A stretch of DNA of 11,265 nt from Granulosicoccaceae bacterium (GCA_023301405.1 JALZUX010000605.1:1-11265), one strand, 5' to 3'; shown: positions 1-8,081, numbered from the stretch's first letter. Translations and numbers: made by a program. Notes: a model not told the origin generated them from the letters alone.

Positions 1-1143
1 GAGATCTCTCGTCGCCTTGCAAAACTTGCCAACGCCCCTTTTATAAAGATTGAAGCAACTAAATTCACCGAGGTCGGCTATGTCGGCCGTGATGTTGAGT
101 CAATTGTTCGTGACCTGGTTGATGCGGCGATCAAGCAAACCCGGGAAAGCGAAATGGAAAAGGTAAAGCATCGCGCCGAAGACGCTGCTGAAGAAAAAAT
201 TCTTGATATCTTCCTTCGACCGGCACAAAGCGGCTCTGCGAGCTCCACTGAGGATGCCTCATCTACCCGGCAAAAGTTTCGCAAAATGCTGCGCGAAGGG
301 AAACTCAGTGATAAAGAGATTGAAATCGAAGTCAGTGCTGGTGGCGTTGGCGTAGAGATCATGGCACCACCCGGCATGGAAGACATGACGCAGCAGTTGC
401 AGGGCATGTTTCAGAACCTTGGCAATGATAAGAAAAAAACCCGCAAAGTGAAGGTTAGTGAAGCGATGCAATTGCTGACTGATGAAGAGGCCGCAAGTTT
501 AGTTAACGAAGACGAGCTCAAGCAGCTGGCTGTTGAAAATGTAGAACAAAACGGCATTGTATTTCTTGACGAAATAGACAAAGTTACCCGTCGCAGTGAC
601 GCGGGCGGCGGGGGCAACGCTGATGTATCCCGGGAGGGTGTTCAACGTGATCTGTTACCTCTGGTAGAAGGATGCACGATCACCACGAAATACGGCATGG
701 TCAAGACTGATCACATTCTGTTTATTGCCTCGGGTGCTTTTCACATGACAAAGCCATCTGATTTGATCCCGGAGCTACAGGGCCGGTTGCCGATTCGGGT
801 TGAGCTCAAGGCGTTGTCCGTTGAAGATTTCGAACGAATTTTAACCGAACCCGATGCGTCATTGACACAGCAATATCAGGCATTGCTCGGCACAGAAGAG
901 GTCACGCTTGATTTCACTGATGACGGTATAAAACGTCTTGCAGAAATCGCGTGGCAGGTGAACGAAAGCACCGAAAACATTGGCGCGCGACGTCTGCACA
1001 CGGTACTTGAGCGCTTGCTGGATGAAATCTCCTATGAGGCTGCTGACTCTGCTGGCACAGTGCTTTCAGTTGATGCCGCTTACGTCGATAAATATCTGTC
1101 CGAACTGGCGCAGGATGAAGACCTGAGCCGTTACATCCTGTAG
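1..1143 (+). CDS. hslU: ATP-dependent protease ATPase subunit HslU (ClpY), 5'-truncated by window edge
   Basis: This is the AAA+ unfoldase that feeds substrates into the HslV peptidase of the cytoplasmic HslVU protease. Frame 1 is open from the first base and gives 380 residues; E. coli HslU has 443, so about 64 N-terminal residues, including the Walker A GVGKT loop, lie upstream of the window. Seen in the fragment: the pore-loop motif GYVG at residues 26-29, a variable I-domain (about 45-180), Walker B VFLDEID near 187-193, the sensor-1 region [10 protein letters not shown], the arginine-finger segment ELQGRLPIR, sensor-2 GARRLHT, and the conserved C-terminal LSRYIL tail, which in this family docks into HslV. 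No internal stop or frameshift is present. hslV is normally immediately upstream and is presumably just outside the window. Family assignment is secure. The first in-frame ATG at 154 is internal and is not the start. Confidence 0.98.
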   Translation, partial: EISRRLAKLANAPFIKIEATKFTEVGYVGRDVESIVRDLVDAAIKQTRESEMEKVKHRAEDAAEEKILDIFLRPAQSGSASSTEDASSTRQKFRKMLREGKLSDKEIEIEVSAGGVGVEIMAPPGMEDMTQQLQGMFQNLGNDKKKTRKVKVSEAMQLLTDEEAASLVNEDELKQLAVENVEQNGIVFLDEIDKVTRRSDAGGGGNADVSREGVQRDLLPLVEGCTITTKYGMVKTDHILFIASGAFHMTKPSDLIPELQGRLPIRVELKALSVEDFERILTEPDASLTQQYQALLGTEEVTLDFTDDGIKRLAEIAWQVNESTENIGARRLHTVLERLLDEISYEAADSAGTVLSVDAAYVDKYLSELAQDEDLSRYIL

Positions 1144-1177
1144 GCTAACTGCAATCCAACGGATTAGCAGACAGACC

Positions 1178-1552
1178 ATGACAAGACCTACAGAAATTAA
1201 ATTGCACCAGCGAAGCAGGGTGCTTGAATTGCATTTTGACGATGGTTTTGAGTGTAATCTCACCTGTGAATATTTGCGGGTGCATTCACCATCGGCCGAG
1301 GTGCAAGGGCATGGGCCCGGGCAAGAGGTTTTGCAGCTGGACAAACAAGATGTGGGCATTGATAAAATTATTCCGTCGGGCAATTACGCGATAAAAATTG
1401 AATTTGACGATGGCCATGGCTCAGGCATTTTCACCTGGACTTACCTGCACGGCCTGGGTCTCAACTATGAACACAACTGGCAAGTGTATCTCGACAAACT
1501 TGCCGCCAGCGGACATAAGCGGGTAGATAAGAAAAACGACCCGGCGCAATAG
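1178..1552 (+). CDS. DUF971 / gamma-butyrobetaine hydroxylase-like N-terminal domain protein
   Basis: This 124-residue soluble protein matches the DUF971 family (GBBH-like N-terminal domain). Visible signatures are the opening TEIKLHQRSRVLELHFDDG, the CEYLRVHSPSAEVQGHG segment and the closing FDDGHGSGIFTWTYLHGLG block. The domain also occurs fused to gamma-butyrobetaine hydroxylase and to Mrp/HCF101-type Fe-S carrier ATPases, but the stand-alone form has no proven biochemical role that I know of. The gene begins with ATG 34 bases after the hslU stop, in the same direction, so it is probably co-transcribed with hslU. As I recall, this order next to hslVU and ahead of ubiE is common in gammaproteobacteria. 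The Shine-Dalgarno sequence is weak. The C-terminal tail is charged and probably disordered. Family call is confident; function is open. Confidence 0.9.
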   Translation: MTRPTEIKLHQRSRVLELHFDDGFECNLTCEYLRVHSPSAEVQGHGPGQEVLQLDKQDVGIDKIIPSGNYAIKIEFDDGHGSGIFTWTYLHGLGLNYEHNWQVYLDKLAASGHKRVDKKNDPAQ

Positions 1553-1651
1553 CGGCTGAAACTGACTGGCTTTTACGGCGTCGATGTTTCTAACCATCGT
1601 ATTTAACTAGTAATCGTAATTCCGATTCTTTAATGACTAAAGCAGATTAAC

Positions 1652-2395
1652 GTGACTGATAAAACTCACTTTGGCTACCAGACAGTAGAAACTGCGCAGA
1701 AAAGAGAACTGGTTGGTGCCGTCTTTGACTCTGTCGCTGAACGCTATGATGTCATGAATGACTTGATGTCAATGGGTGTGCATCGGTTATGGAAGCGATA
1801 CGCGATTAATCAGACTGGTGTACGGCATGGCCAAACGGTTCTTGATCTAGCCGGCGGTACAGGTGACCTGGCCGCCAAGCTAAGCGAGCGGGTCGGTAAA
1901 GACGGTACAGTTGTGCTTGCTGATATCAATGAATCGATGCTGTCAGTCGGCCGCGATCGGTTGATAGATGAAGGACTAGTGCAAAATATTCGCTACACAC
2001 TGGCTGATGCTGAAGCCCTGCCTTTCGGTGAAAGTAGCTTTGATTGTGTCACTATGGCATTTGGTCTGCGTAACGTCACTGATAAGCAGCAGGCTCTGGA
2101 ATCTATTTATCATTCATTAAGACCCGGTGGACGCCTACTGGTGCTGGAGTTCTCTAAGCCAGTATTGCCACTACTTAGCAAAGCCTATGATGCTTATTCT
2201 TTTTCAGCACTTCCGGCATTGGGTAAGCTGATCACCAATGATGCTGAAAGCTATCGCTATCTTGCGGAGTCTATTCGGCAGCATCCTGACCAGGAAACTC
2301 TTATGGCAATGATGCAGCAAGCAGGCTTTGAACGCTGTGACTACCACAATATGACAGGTGGCATCGTCGCACTGCACAAAGGCTTTAAATTTTAG
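1652..2395 (+). CDS. ubiE: Ubiquinone/menaquinone biosynthesis C-methyltransferase UbiE
   Basis: UbiE is the SAM-dependent methyltransferase that C-methylates the benzoquinol intermediate of ubiquinone and demethylmenaquinol. The 247-residue product aligns along its whole length with the 251-residue E. coli protein. The N-terminal family signature [18 protein letters not shown] lies at residues 32-49. The SAM-binding motif [12 protein letters not shown] is at 63-74, with acidic D91 after the second strand. AFGLRNVTD is at 136-144, the second signature [14 protein letters not shown] at 157-170, and the [13 protein letters not shown] stretch and terminal LHKGFKF also match. The start is GTG at 1652; the first residues ([12 protein letters not shown]) match the family N-terminus, and the nearby ATG at 1633 reads into a stop within a few codons. 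No strong Shine-Dalgarno precedes it. A 99-base gap separates it from the DUF971 gene, so it may have its own promoter. Confidence 0.98.
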   Translation: MTDKTHFGYQTVETAQKRELVGAVFDSVAERYDVMNDLMSMGVHRLWKRYAINQTGVRHGQTVLDLAGGTGDLAAKLSERVGKDGTVVLADINESMLSVGRDRLIDEGLVQNIRYTLADAEALPFGESSFDCVTMAFGLRNVTDKQQALESIYHSLRPGGRLLVLEFSKPVLPLLSKAYDAYSFSALPALGKLITNDAESYRYLAESIRQHPDQETLMAMMQQAGFERCDYHNMTGGIVALHKGFKF

Positions 2396-2430
2396 ATCTA
2401 AGTGTTCAGCTGGAATCAACGGATTTTCAA

Positions 2431-3090
2431 GTGAAATTACCCACTCCCTTAGCGGTTGCTTTGCAAGCCGGCTTTAATAATTATCTGGCACTCGACCCGG
2501 ACGCAAAGCCAGGCTTTAACAAATTGATTGGCAAACTTATCTTGCTGCAGTTAAGCGGTCTCGAACTTGGAACCTGGTTTCTGGTGCATTCTGATCGTGT
2601 AGAGATACTGGAACAGTTCGACGGTGAGCCAGATGCAACCATCATTGGCGGACCCCTTTCCCTGTTGGCATTGGCCAGCGGGCGAAGCAGTATTTTTGAT
2701 GGCGATGTAACTATTAGTGGAGATGTAGAAACGGCGCAGCAGTTTAGCCGTGCTCTAGAACAAATTGATGTAGATTGGGAAGAGCATCTTTCCCGCCTGA
2801 CCGGTGACACTATTGCTCATCAAGCTGGTCGGACTTTTCGTGGCCTGAGTGGTTGGGCTACTCGTACTCGGTCGGCGATGCGTGAAAATTCTGCGGATTA
2901 TCTACGGGATGAAACTAACCATTTGCCACATGATTGGGAATTATCAGAGTTCAGTGAGCAGGTTGATGATCTTCGTGACCGGGTAGAACAATTGGCGATT
3001 AACATTGAAAGAAGAAAGGTGAATAACCAACACTCTGATCAAAAAAATCCGGGGGCGGTAATTGACCCTGATCGTCTTGGAAAAAAATAG
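2431..3090 (+). CDS. ubiJ: Ubiquinone biosynthesis accessory factor UbiJ (SCP2-domain protein)
   Basis: UbiJ (YigP) is the lipid-binding accessory protein of the soluble ubiquinone-synthesis complex; with UbiK it is thought to present the hydrophobic intermediates to the hydroxylases and methyltransferases. The 219-residue product has an N-terminal SCP2-like domain (about residues 14-118; GFNNYLALDP, then GTWFLVHSDRVEIL and DATIIGGPLSLLALASG). An amphipathic helix follows, predicted to form a coiled coil at about 170-197 (ELSEFSEQVDDLRDRVEQLA). The last ~20 residues are polar and extend beyond the E. coli protein, which is about 201 residues. The GTG start at 2431 is preceded by GGA at a usable distance and gives a family-like N-terminus. 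It sits 35 bases after ubiE and its TAG stop overlaps the ubiB GTG by one base, so the two are probably translationally coupled. Confidence 0.93.
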   Translation: MKLPTPLAVALQAGFNNYLALDPDAKPGFNKLIGKLILLQLSGLELGTWFLVHSDRVEILEQFDGEPDATIIGGPLSLLALASGRSSIFDGDVTISGDVETAQQFSRALEQIDVDWEEHLSRLTGDTIAHQAGRTFRGLSGWATRTRSAMRENSADYLRDETNHLPHDWELSEFSEQVDDLRDRVEQLAINIERRKVNNQHSDQKNPGAVIDPDRLGKK

Positions 3091-4751
3091 TGCACATTCG
3101 CTTTTTTGACCGATTGTCGCGTGCTTTTTTTATACAGCGGGTATTTTTTAAATACGCCATTGATGAGTTAGTCTTTGATCTAACGGCATCTGAAATATTT
3201 AAAGCATTGTGCCGTTTGTCACCCGATAGATGGCGTAATGAAAAAACCAGGCAACTGCCACGGGCAGTGCGGTTACGTTATGCGCTGGAAGAACTAGGGC
3301 CGGTTTTCGTTAAGTTTGGTCAAATGCTGTCGACACGGCGTGATCTTCTTGCTGATGATTTCGCACAAGAGTTGGCTCTATTGCAAGACAGAGTGCCGCC
3401 CTTTTCTTCAAAAGAGGCGATTGCCATAATCGAAGAATCATTAGAAGATTCAGTTGAAAATCTATTTGCACAGTTTGACCCGAAGCCTTTAGCGGCAGCC
3501 TCTATTGCACAGGTGCATACCGCTACGCTTCACAGTGGTGAAGAAGTGGTAGTCAAAGTGCTACGACCTAAAATAGAAGAAACAATAGCACGCGATATAT
3601 CATTGATGCATGTGCTCGCTTCGATGGTGACTTGGTTTTGGTCGGATGGTAAACGTTTGCGGCCGCGTGAGGTCGTTAGTGAATATGAAAAAACGATAAT
3701 TGATGAGCTTGATATGCAGCGTGAAGCTGCCAATGCCGCACAGATGCGAACTAACTGTGCTGATTCAAATGAACTGTACATACCTGAGGTCTATTGGGAC
3801 TACACGCGTGATCGGGTTTTGGTACTTGAGCGCATCAGCGGTATTCCGGTTTCTGACATCGATGAACTTAATCGCATTGGTATTGATATAGAAAAACTCG
3901 CAGAGCGTTGTGTAAATATTTTCTTTACACAGGTTTTTCGCGATAATTTTTTTCACGCAGATATGCATCCGGGTAATATTTTTGTCTCTCGTGAGTTGCC
4001 TCATGACCCACATTGCATTGCGGTTGATTTTGGTATCGTTGGTACTCTTACAGAGCAGGACCGACACTATCTATCGCAAAATCTATTGGCATTTTTTGAA
4101 AGAGACTACCATAAGGTGGCGCGCTTACATGTGGATAGCGGTTGGGTGCCTGCAGACACACGCGTAGAAGAATTTGAATCCTCTATACGTACTGTGTGTG
4201 AGCCTATCTTTGAGAAACCATTAGAAGAAATTTCCTTTGGGCAGGTATTGCTGAGGTTATTTCAAACGGCTAGGCGCTTCAATATGGAAGTGCAACCACA
4301 ATTGGTATTGTTGCAGAAAACGCTGCTAAATATAGAGGGGTTGGGTCGGCAGCTTTATCCGCAGTTGGATTTATGGGCTACTGCAAAACCTATTCTTAAA
4401 AACTGGATGTTGGAGCAAGCTGGTCCTAAAGCGATACTGCGTGATTTTCAAAAAAACTTGCCGGAGTGGGGCCGGATGTTGCCTCATATGCCGGGGTTGG
4501 TTCATCAGTTTTTAGAGAATGGGGCGTTGTCACAACAGCCATCGTTACCTGGGCGACGGTTGGCGGAACAGGATGATCAGCGGGCGACCCGCTCGATAAT
4601 ACTCAGTATCTGTGCGGCAACATTATTCCTGTCAGGAGTGCTGATAGCTCTGATGCATAACGACGGTCTAGAGCTGTTTGGGTTGCCGGTGATAGCGTTG
4701 TTTTTTATCGGTGTGGCTGCCTGGTGTATTCGCAAGTCCCTTCGCGAATAA
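3090..4751 (+). CDS. ubiB: Atypical kinase/ATPase UbiB, ubiquinone biosynthesis
   Basis: UbiB belongs to the ABC1/ADCK/UbiB protein-kinase-like family and is required for ubiquinone synthesis, probably as an ATPase acting with the biosynthetic complex at the membrane. The 553-residue product is close to the 546-residue E. coli protein. Motifs in order: the inhibitory KxGQ signature at 75-78 (VKFGQMLSTRRDLL), the alanine-rich nucleotide loop AAAS at 135-138 in place of a glycine-rich loop, Lys156 in VVVKVLRP, the ExD motif at 206-208 (DELD), the catalytic HADMHPGN at 289-296, and DFG at 313-315. Two hydrophobic C-terminal helices (about 501-522 and 529-547) anchor it in the inner membrane. The GTG start at 3090 shares its G with the ubiJ stop (TAGTG). 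Third positions are visibly more AT-rich than in the hslU and M24 genes. It converges with the next gene across 20 bases. Confidence 0.97.
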   Translation: MHIRFFDRLSRAFFIQRVFFKYAIDELVFDLTASEIFKALCRLSPDRWRNEKTRQLPRAVRLRYALEELGPVFVKFGQMLSTRRDLLADDFAQELALLQDRVPPFSSKEAIAIIEESLEDSVENLFAQFDPKPLAAASIAQVHTATLHSGEEVVVKVLRPKIEETIARDISLMHVLASMVTWFWSDGKRLRPREVVSEYEKTIIDELDMQREAANAAQMRTNCADSNELYIPEVYWDYTRDRVLVLERISGIPVSDIDELNRIGIDIEKLAERCVNIFFTQVFRDNFFHADMHPGNIFVSRELPHDPHCIAVDFGIVGTLTEQDRHYLSQNLLAFFERDYHKVARLHVDSGWVPADTRVEEFESSIRTVCEPIFEKPLEEISFGQVLLRLFQTARRFNMEVQPQLVLLQKTLLNIEGLGRQLYPQLDLWATAKPILKNWMLEQAGPKAILRDFQKNLPEWGRMLPHMPGLVHQFLENGALSQQPSLPGRRLAEQDDQRATRSIILSICAATLFLSGVLIALMHNDGLELFGLPVIALFFIGVAAWCIRKSLRE

Positions 4752-4771
4752 AACTAGGTCTGGCAGCAGGC

Positions 4772-5407
4772 TTAGTGCTTGTTGTCTTGCTCTTGCTTCT
4801 TTTTTTGCGTTATCTGTTCCAGTACAGTAGACAAATCTGATTGCCGGTTAAAGTGTATGTGCAGAGGTTCTTCGCGATACTCGAGTTCTTGGTCAAGTTC
4901 CAGTCGAAAACGATATAGCTGACAGTTCAGTTGATACAGTCCAGCTTCAAATCTGGCTGTCTCCCGCATAACGGCCAAATGGCCAGCGGTTGGTTTTACC
5001 GGGTTTGTGGTTGGCTGATCTACCGCCTCTGTTAACTCGGAAGCGATGATCTTTGAATCAGCCAGTGTGGCGTCATCAATTTTCTTTGTTAACACCGGGA
5101 CAGTAGATGTATTAATAACCGTATCTTTGTGTGCATCGTTAGCCGCGTTTAGTGAACGAAGATCAGTAACCATCAAAGCTTTGAATTTGTTCATCAACGT
5201 AGAAAGGCCACTGATGCGCTGATCAAAGTCAATTCGAATTTCTTGCTGAAGATTACCTAGATCCCGGGTCAGGCGCCGTGATTTTTCAACGCTGGCGTTA
5301 TTCCTGAAATCTGGCGGAGTGCCATCGATTGATGGTTTTGACATCTGAGAACCCGGTAAAATAGTTGACCACGCTGAATACGTTGCCTTGCTTAGGCTAT
5401 CGGCCAT
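4772..5407 (-). CDS. Hypothetical protein, predicted helical, convergent with ubiB
   Basis: I do not recognise this product. From ATG at 5407 it is 211 residues; an in-frame TTG at 5440 would add 11 residues (222) and an internal ATG at 5344 would give 190. None of the three has a clear Shine-Dalgarno, so the start is uncertain. The sequence is hydrophilic, with no convincing signal peptide or membrane helix. It has a predicted helical, charged segment after the N-terminus (EKSRRLTRDLGNLQQEIRID), a central Thr/Val/Pro-rich stretch that looks like a linker (TEAVDQPTTNPVKPTAG), then a second helical block rich in Glu, Leu and Arg (FRLELDQELEYREE) and a Lys/Gln-rich tail. This two-helical-blocks-and-linker layout suggests a small structural or adaptor protein, but that is inference only. 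The long open frame with ordinary amino-acid composition supports a real gene. It is divergent from the lyase operon, with about 275 bases between them. Confidence 0.65.
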   Translation of the reverse strand: MADSLSKATYSAWSTILPGSQMSKPSIDGTPPDFRNNASVEKSRRLTRDLGNLQQEIRIDFDQRISGLSTLMNKFKALMVTDLRSLNAANDAHKDTVINTSTVPVLTKKIDDATLADSKIIASELTEAVDQPTTNPVKPTAGHLAVMRETARFEAGLYQLNCQLYRFRLELDQELEYREEPLHIHFNRQSDLSTVLEQITQKKKQEQDNKH

Positions 5408-5682
5408 AACATATGACGATTGAATGAGAAAACCTATCAATGAAGTGCGTCACTAAACGGTAACAGAGACCTAAACTTAACGGTTTCTGAAGCTCTGAAA
5501 ATTCTTCACTGGATACAATTGTTTGTAACGTAAACTTAAAAAATCTCTAACCATTAAATTCTGCCACCGTGATAATTTGCGCCAGGCATTGGCAATGTAT
5601 ATTGGTGTCAAATGCCGGCGTAGTGAGAACCAGTTTTTGTTTAGGCTGTGGTAAAATGGGGCTTTTGTGTCGTGGTGCACTT

Positions 5683-6906
5683 ATGAAAATTGAAGACAGA
5701 TTCCCTCAGGGCGTAAATATCTGCGACCATGTGAAGCAATCCTCAGTGGCGGGTCTGTATCCAGCGTCTGCGAAAAAAGTTTTATCAATAAAAGAGGCCG
5801 ATGAAGCGCTGTCTGAAATCAGTAGCTGGGCAGGCTATCAGCAAACCTCGATGTATAGTTTAGATAAACTGGCGGCACACTTGGATTGTGGTCAAATTAT
5901 GTATAAGGACGAATCACAGCGATTCGGTCTTGGTAGTTTTAAGGCACTTGGTGGTGCGTACGCCGTATTACGTCTGGTGGCCAGCCAATATCATGCGATT
6001 CATAATAGACAAATAAGCCTTGCTGACGTTCGTGACGGAGCCTACAAAGAGTTCACTGCCAAAATGGTGATAACTACGGCGACTGATGGTAACCATGGGC
6101 GCTCTGTTGCGTGGGGCGCTCAGAACGCCGGTTGCGTCTGTCGCATCTATATACACCGTGAGGTTAGTGAGGGCCGGCAGCAGGCCATGGAGGCTTACGG
6201 CGCTGAGGTAATTCGAATCGATGGTGACTACGATGATTCAGTGCGCTTGTGCGCCGCAGAATCAGCCGACAATGGCTGGTTTGTGGTGTCAGACACCTCT
6301 TACGAGAATTACATGAGTGTGCCTCGTGATGTAATGGCGGGCTATACCGTGATCGCCAGTGAAGCTTTACAGCAAATTGAGCAACCGCTTACCCACGTTT
6401 TTATCCAAGCCGGGGTCGGTGGTCTGGCCGCAGCGATTTGCGCTGGACTGTGGATGGAAACAGGCGCAGACCGACCACAGATGGTTGTGGTAGAAACTGA
6501 GCACGCTGCCTGTTGGTTGCAGAGCATTAAAGCCGGTCACCCTGTGGTGGTTGAGGTTTCTCATGAAACCGTAATGGCTGGGCTATCCTGCGGTGAAGTT
6601 TCTCAACTGGCTTGGGATGTTTTATCACAGTGCATTGACCACGTGATAACGCTAGGTGATGATCAGGTTGCGGCTGCGATGCGGCTTTTTGCTGATGCTG
6701 AAATGTGCGATGTGAAAATCGAAGCAGGTGAGTGTGCAGTCCCTGGAGCATTGGCGTTAATGGGGGCTTGTCAGGACCCTGAGTTGAAAGCGCAGCTAGG
6801 CATTACGGCAAACAGCCACATTCTGTTACTTGGCTGTGAGGGAGCAACTGATCCGCAGGTCTACCAGCAACTACTAGCTAGTACTGACTATAAAGAGAAA
6901 GCATAA
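5683..6906 (+). CDS. dpaL: 2,3-diaminopropionate ammonia-lyase family PLP enzyme
   Basis: This is a fold-type II PLP enzyme related to E. coli YgeX, which converts 2,3-diaminopropionate to pyruvate and two ammonia. From ATG at 5683 the product is 407 residues (YgeX 398). YKDESQRFGLGSFKALGGAYA at 74-94 holds the PLP lysine, K87, and matches the diagnostic KDESKRFGLNAFKMLGG of YgeX. TATDGNHGR (D135) and GDYDDSVRL (D184/D185) match the two aspartate regions used in catalysis in the E. coli enzyme. QAGVGGLAAA at 242-251 is the glycine-rich phosphate loop, and MAGLSCGE at 298-305 is conserved. An upstream in-frame GTG at 5569 would add 38 Cys-rich residues unlike the family, so the ATG is preferred. 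The stop overlaps the next start by one base (TAATG). The substrate could also be a related diamino acid; threonine/serine dehydratase or diaminopropionate-lyase-like members of ectoine pathways are alternatives. Confidence 0.9.
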   Translation: MKIEDRFPQGVNICDHVKQSSVAGLYPASAKKVLSIKEADEALSEISSWAGYQQTSMYSLDKLAAHLDCGQIMYKDESQRFGLGSFKALGGAYAVLRLVASQYHAIHNRQISLADVRDGAYKEFTAKMVITTATDGNHGRSVAWGAQNAGCVCRIYIHREVSEGRQQAMEAYGAEVIRIDGDYDDSVRLCAAESADNGWFVVSDTSYENYMSVPRDVMAGYTVIASEALQQIEQPLTHVFIQAGVGGLAAAICAGLWMETGADRPQMVVVETEHAACWLQSIKAGHPVVVEVSHETVMAGLSCGEVSQLAWDVLSQCIDHVITLGDDQVAAAMRLFADAEMCDVKIEAGECAVPGALALMGACQDPELKAQLGITANSHILLLGCEGATDPQVYQQLLASTDYKEKA

Positions 6907-8081
6907 TGAATCCTGTGCCATCAGTAACGCGTGGTTTTGATATCGCAGAATTCGAACAGCGCACCGCCGTAGTGCAAAAGTGCATGCAGGCGGAAAACCT
7001 CGATGTACTGCTCTTTACTACAGAGCCTGAAGTTCGTTATTACTCGGGTTTTCATACGCAGTTCTGGCAGAGTCCAACACGACCGTGGTTTTTGCTTGTG
7101 CCGCTTGCCGGTAAGCCGGTAGCGGTTATTCCCGGTATTGGAGAAGCCTGTATGAGACGTACCTGGGTTGACGATATTCGTTGCTGGTCGTCTCCGCATC
7201 CCGATGATGACGGTGTGCAGTTACTGGTATCAACAGTAATAGAGCTAGCCGGAAAAAGTGGTCGTATCGGGATGATGAAGGGCCGGGAATCGTCTTTGCG
7301 AATGCCGTTAAATGACTATGACGAAATGTGCTCCGGGCTGCGTCATTGTGAATTTGTCGACGCCACTCGCTTGGTGCAATCGAAAAGACAAATCAAGTCA
7401 GCAGCCGAAATAGCAAAGATTGCGGCGGCTTGTGCAGCTTCTGGGTTCGCGTTTGACGATGTCCCCGCAATCATTAGTGTGGGTGATACCGAGCGGCAGA
7501 TCTTTCAGCAGTTCAAGCATCAATGTTTGAAGTACGGTGCTGATGATGTCAGCTACCTTGTTGGTGCGGCCGGGCACGAAGGCTATGATGATATAATCTC
7601 ACCGCCGTCTGATCGCCAGACGGCGTCCGGTGACATACTTATTCTAGATACCGGTTGTGTGGTGGACGGTTATTTCTGCGACTATGACCGTAATTACGCC
7701 CTTGGTCACGTTGACGCGGCCACCGCTGAGGCGTACCGCGTTACTCATGCGGCGATCGATGCGGCGCTTGAGTTTATTCGACCGGGCGTGACGTGTGCTG
7801 ATATTTACGGTTGCATGCAATCTGTGTTGTGCCCGTCAGGTGATGGCGCCATGAACAACGTCGGTAGACTCGGTCACGGCTTGGGAATGCAACTAACTGA
7901 ATCACCGTCTATCACAGCGTTTGATCAAACGAAGATGATATCCGGTATGGTAATGACGCTGGAACCCGGATTGCCTTACGGAGACGGCAAGATCATGGTG
8001 CACGAAGAAAATATCGTCATACAGGAAGATGGTGCAAAGCTCCTCAGCAAACGGGCCAGTTCAGAAATTCTGATTGTCTAA
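6906..8081 (+). CDS. M24-family (pita-bread fold) metallohydrolase, Xaa-Pro peptidase-like or amidohydrolase
   Basis: This 391-residue protein has the two-domain layout of prolidase/creatinase relatives. The N-terminal creatinase-like domain (about 1-155) includes TTEPEVRYYSGFHTQFW. The C-terminal catalytic domain (about 165-385) keeps the five metal ligands of the family: D248 (ILDTG), D259 (CDYDRN; 11 apart as in PepP), H324 (GHGLG), E353 (TLEPG) and E367 (HEEN). After GHGLG the classical peptidases have a second histidine (GLxxHE); here the run is GHGLGMQLTESPS with T331 in that place, which argues against a standard Xaa-Pro aminopeptidase. Relatives with other jobs include ectoine hydrolase (DoeA/EutD), creatinase and the DMSP lyase DddP. 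Translational overlap with the lyase gene (TAATG) suggests they act on one substrate, the M24 enzyme perhaps cleaving an amide to free the diamino acid. No signal peptide, so cytoplasmic. Fold confident; substrate unknown. Confidence 0.88.
   Translation: MNPVPSVTRGFDIAEFEQRTAVVQKCMQAENLDVLLFTTEPEVRYYSGFHTQFWQSPTRPWFLLVPLAGKPVAVIPGIGEACMRRTWVDDIRCWSSPHPDDDGVQLLVSTVIELAGKSGRIGMMKGRESSLRMPLNDYDEMCSGLRHCEFVDATRLVQSKRQIKSAAEIAKIAAACAASGFAFDDVPAIISVGDTERQIFQQFKHQCLKYGADDVSYLVGAAGHEGYDDIISPPSDRQTASGDILILDTGCVVDGYFCDYDRNYALGHVDAATAEAYRVTHAAIDAALEFIRPGVTCADIYGCMQSVLCPSGDGAMNNVGRLGHGLGMQLTESPSITAFDQTKMISGMVMTLEPGLPYGDGKIMVHEENIVIQEDGAKLLSKRASSEILIV

Noticed and set aside
1144..1168. Hairpin after hslU (GCTA/TAGC with inner ATCC/GGAT)
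   Set aside because: The stem is interrupted by a six-base bulge and no T tract follows; unlikely to terminate transcription.
1066..1383. Open frames on the opposite strand of hslU, ubiE, ubiJ, lyase and M24 genes
   Set aside because: They overlap well-identified genes, have no family resemblance and are shadows of coding bias.
3700..4167. Short alternative-frame ORFs within ubiB on both strands
   Set aside because: ubiB is unambiguous across this stretch; the short frames have unnatural composition and no ribosome-binding site.
5569..5682. 38-residue N-terminal extension of the lyase from GTG 5569
   Set aside because: It is Cys-rich, does not resemble the family N-terminus, and the ATG at 5683 gives the usual length of about 400 residues.
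5569..5682. Promoter for the lyase operon (TAAAAT at 5652-5657, or TTGTAA…TCTAAC at 5523-5551)
   Set aside because: The -10-like box has no matching -35 at proper spacing, and the other pair scores only four of six at each box in AT-rich sequence; neither is distinguishable from chance.
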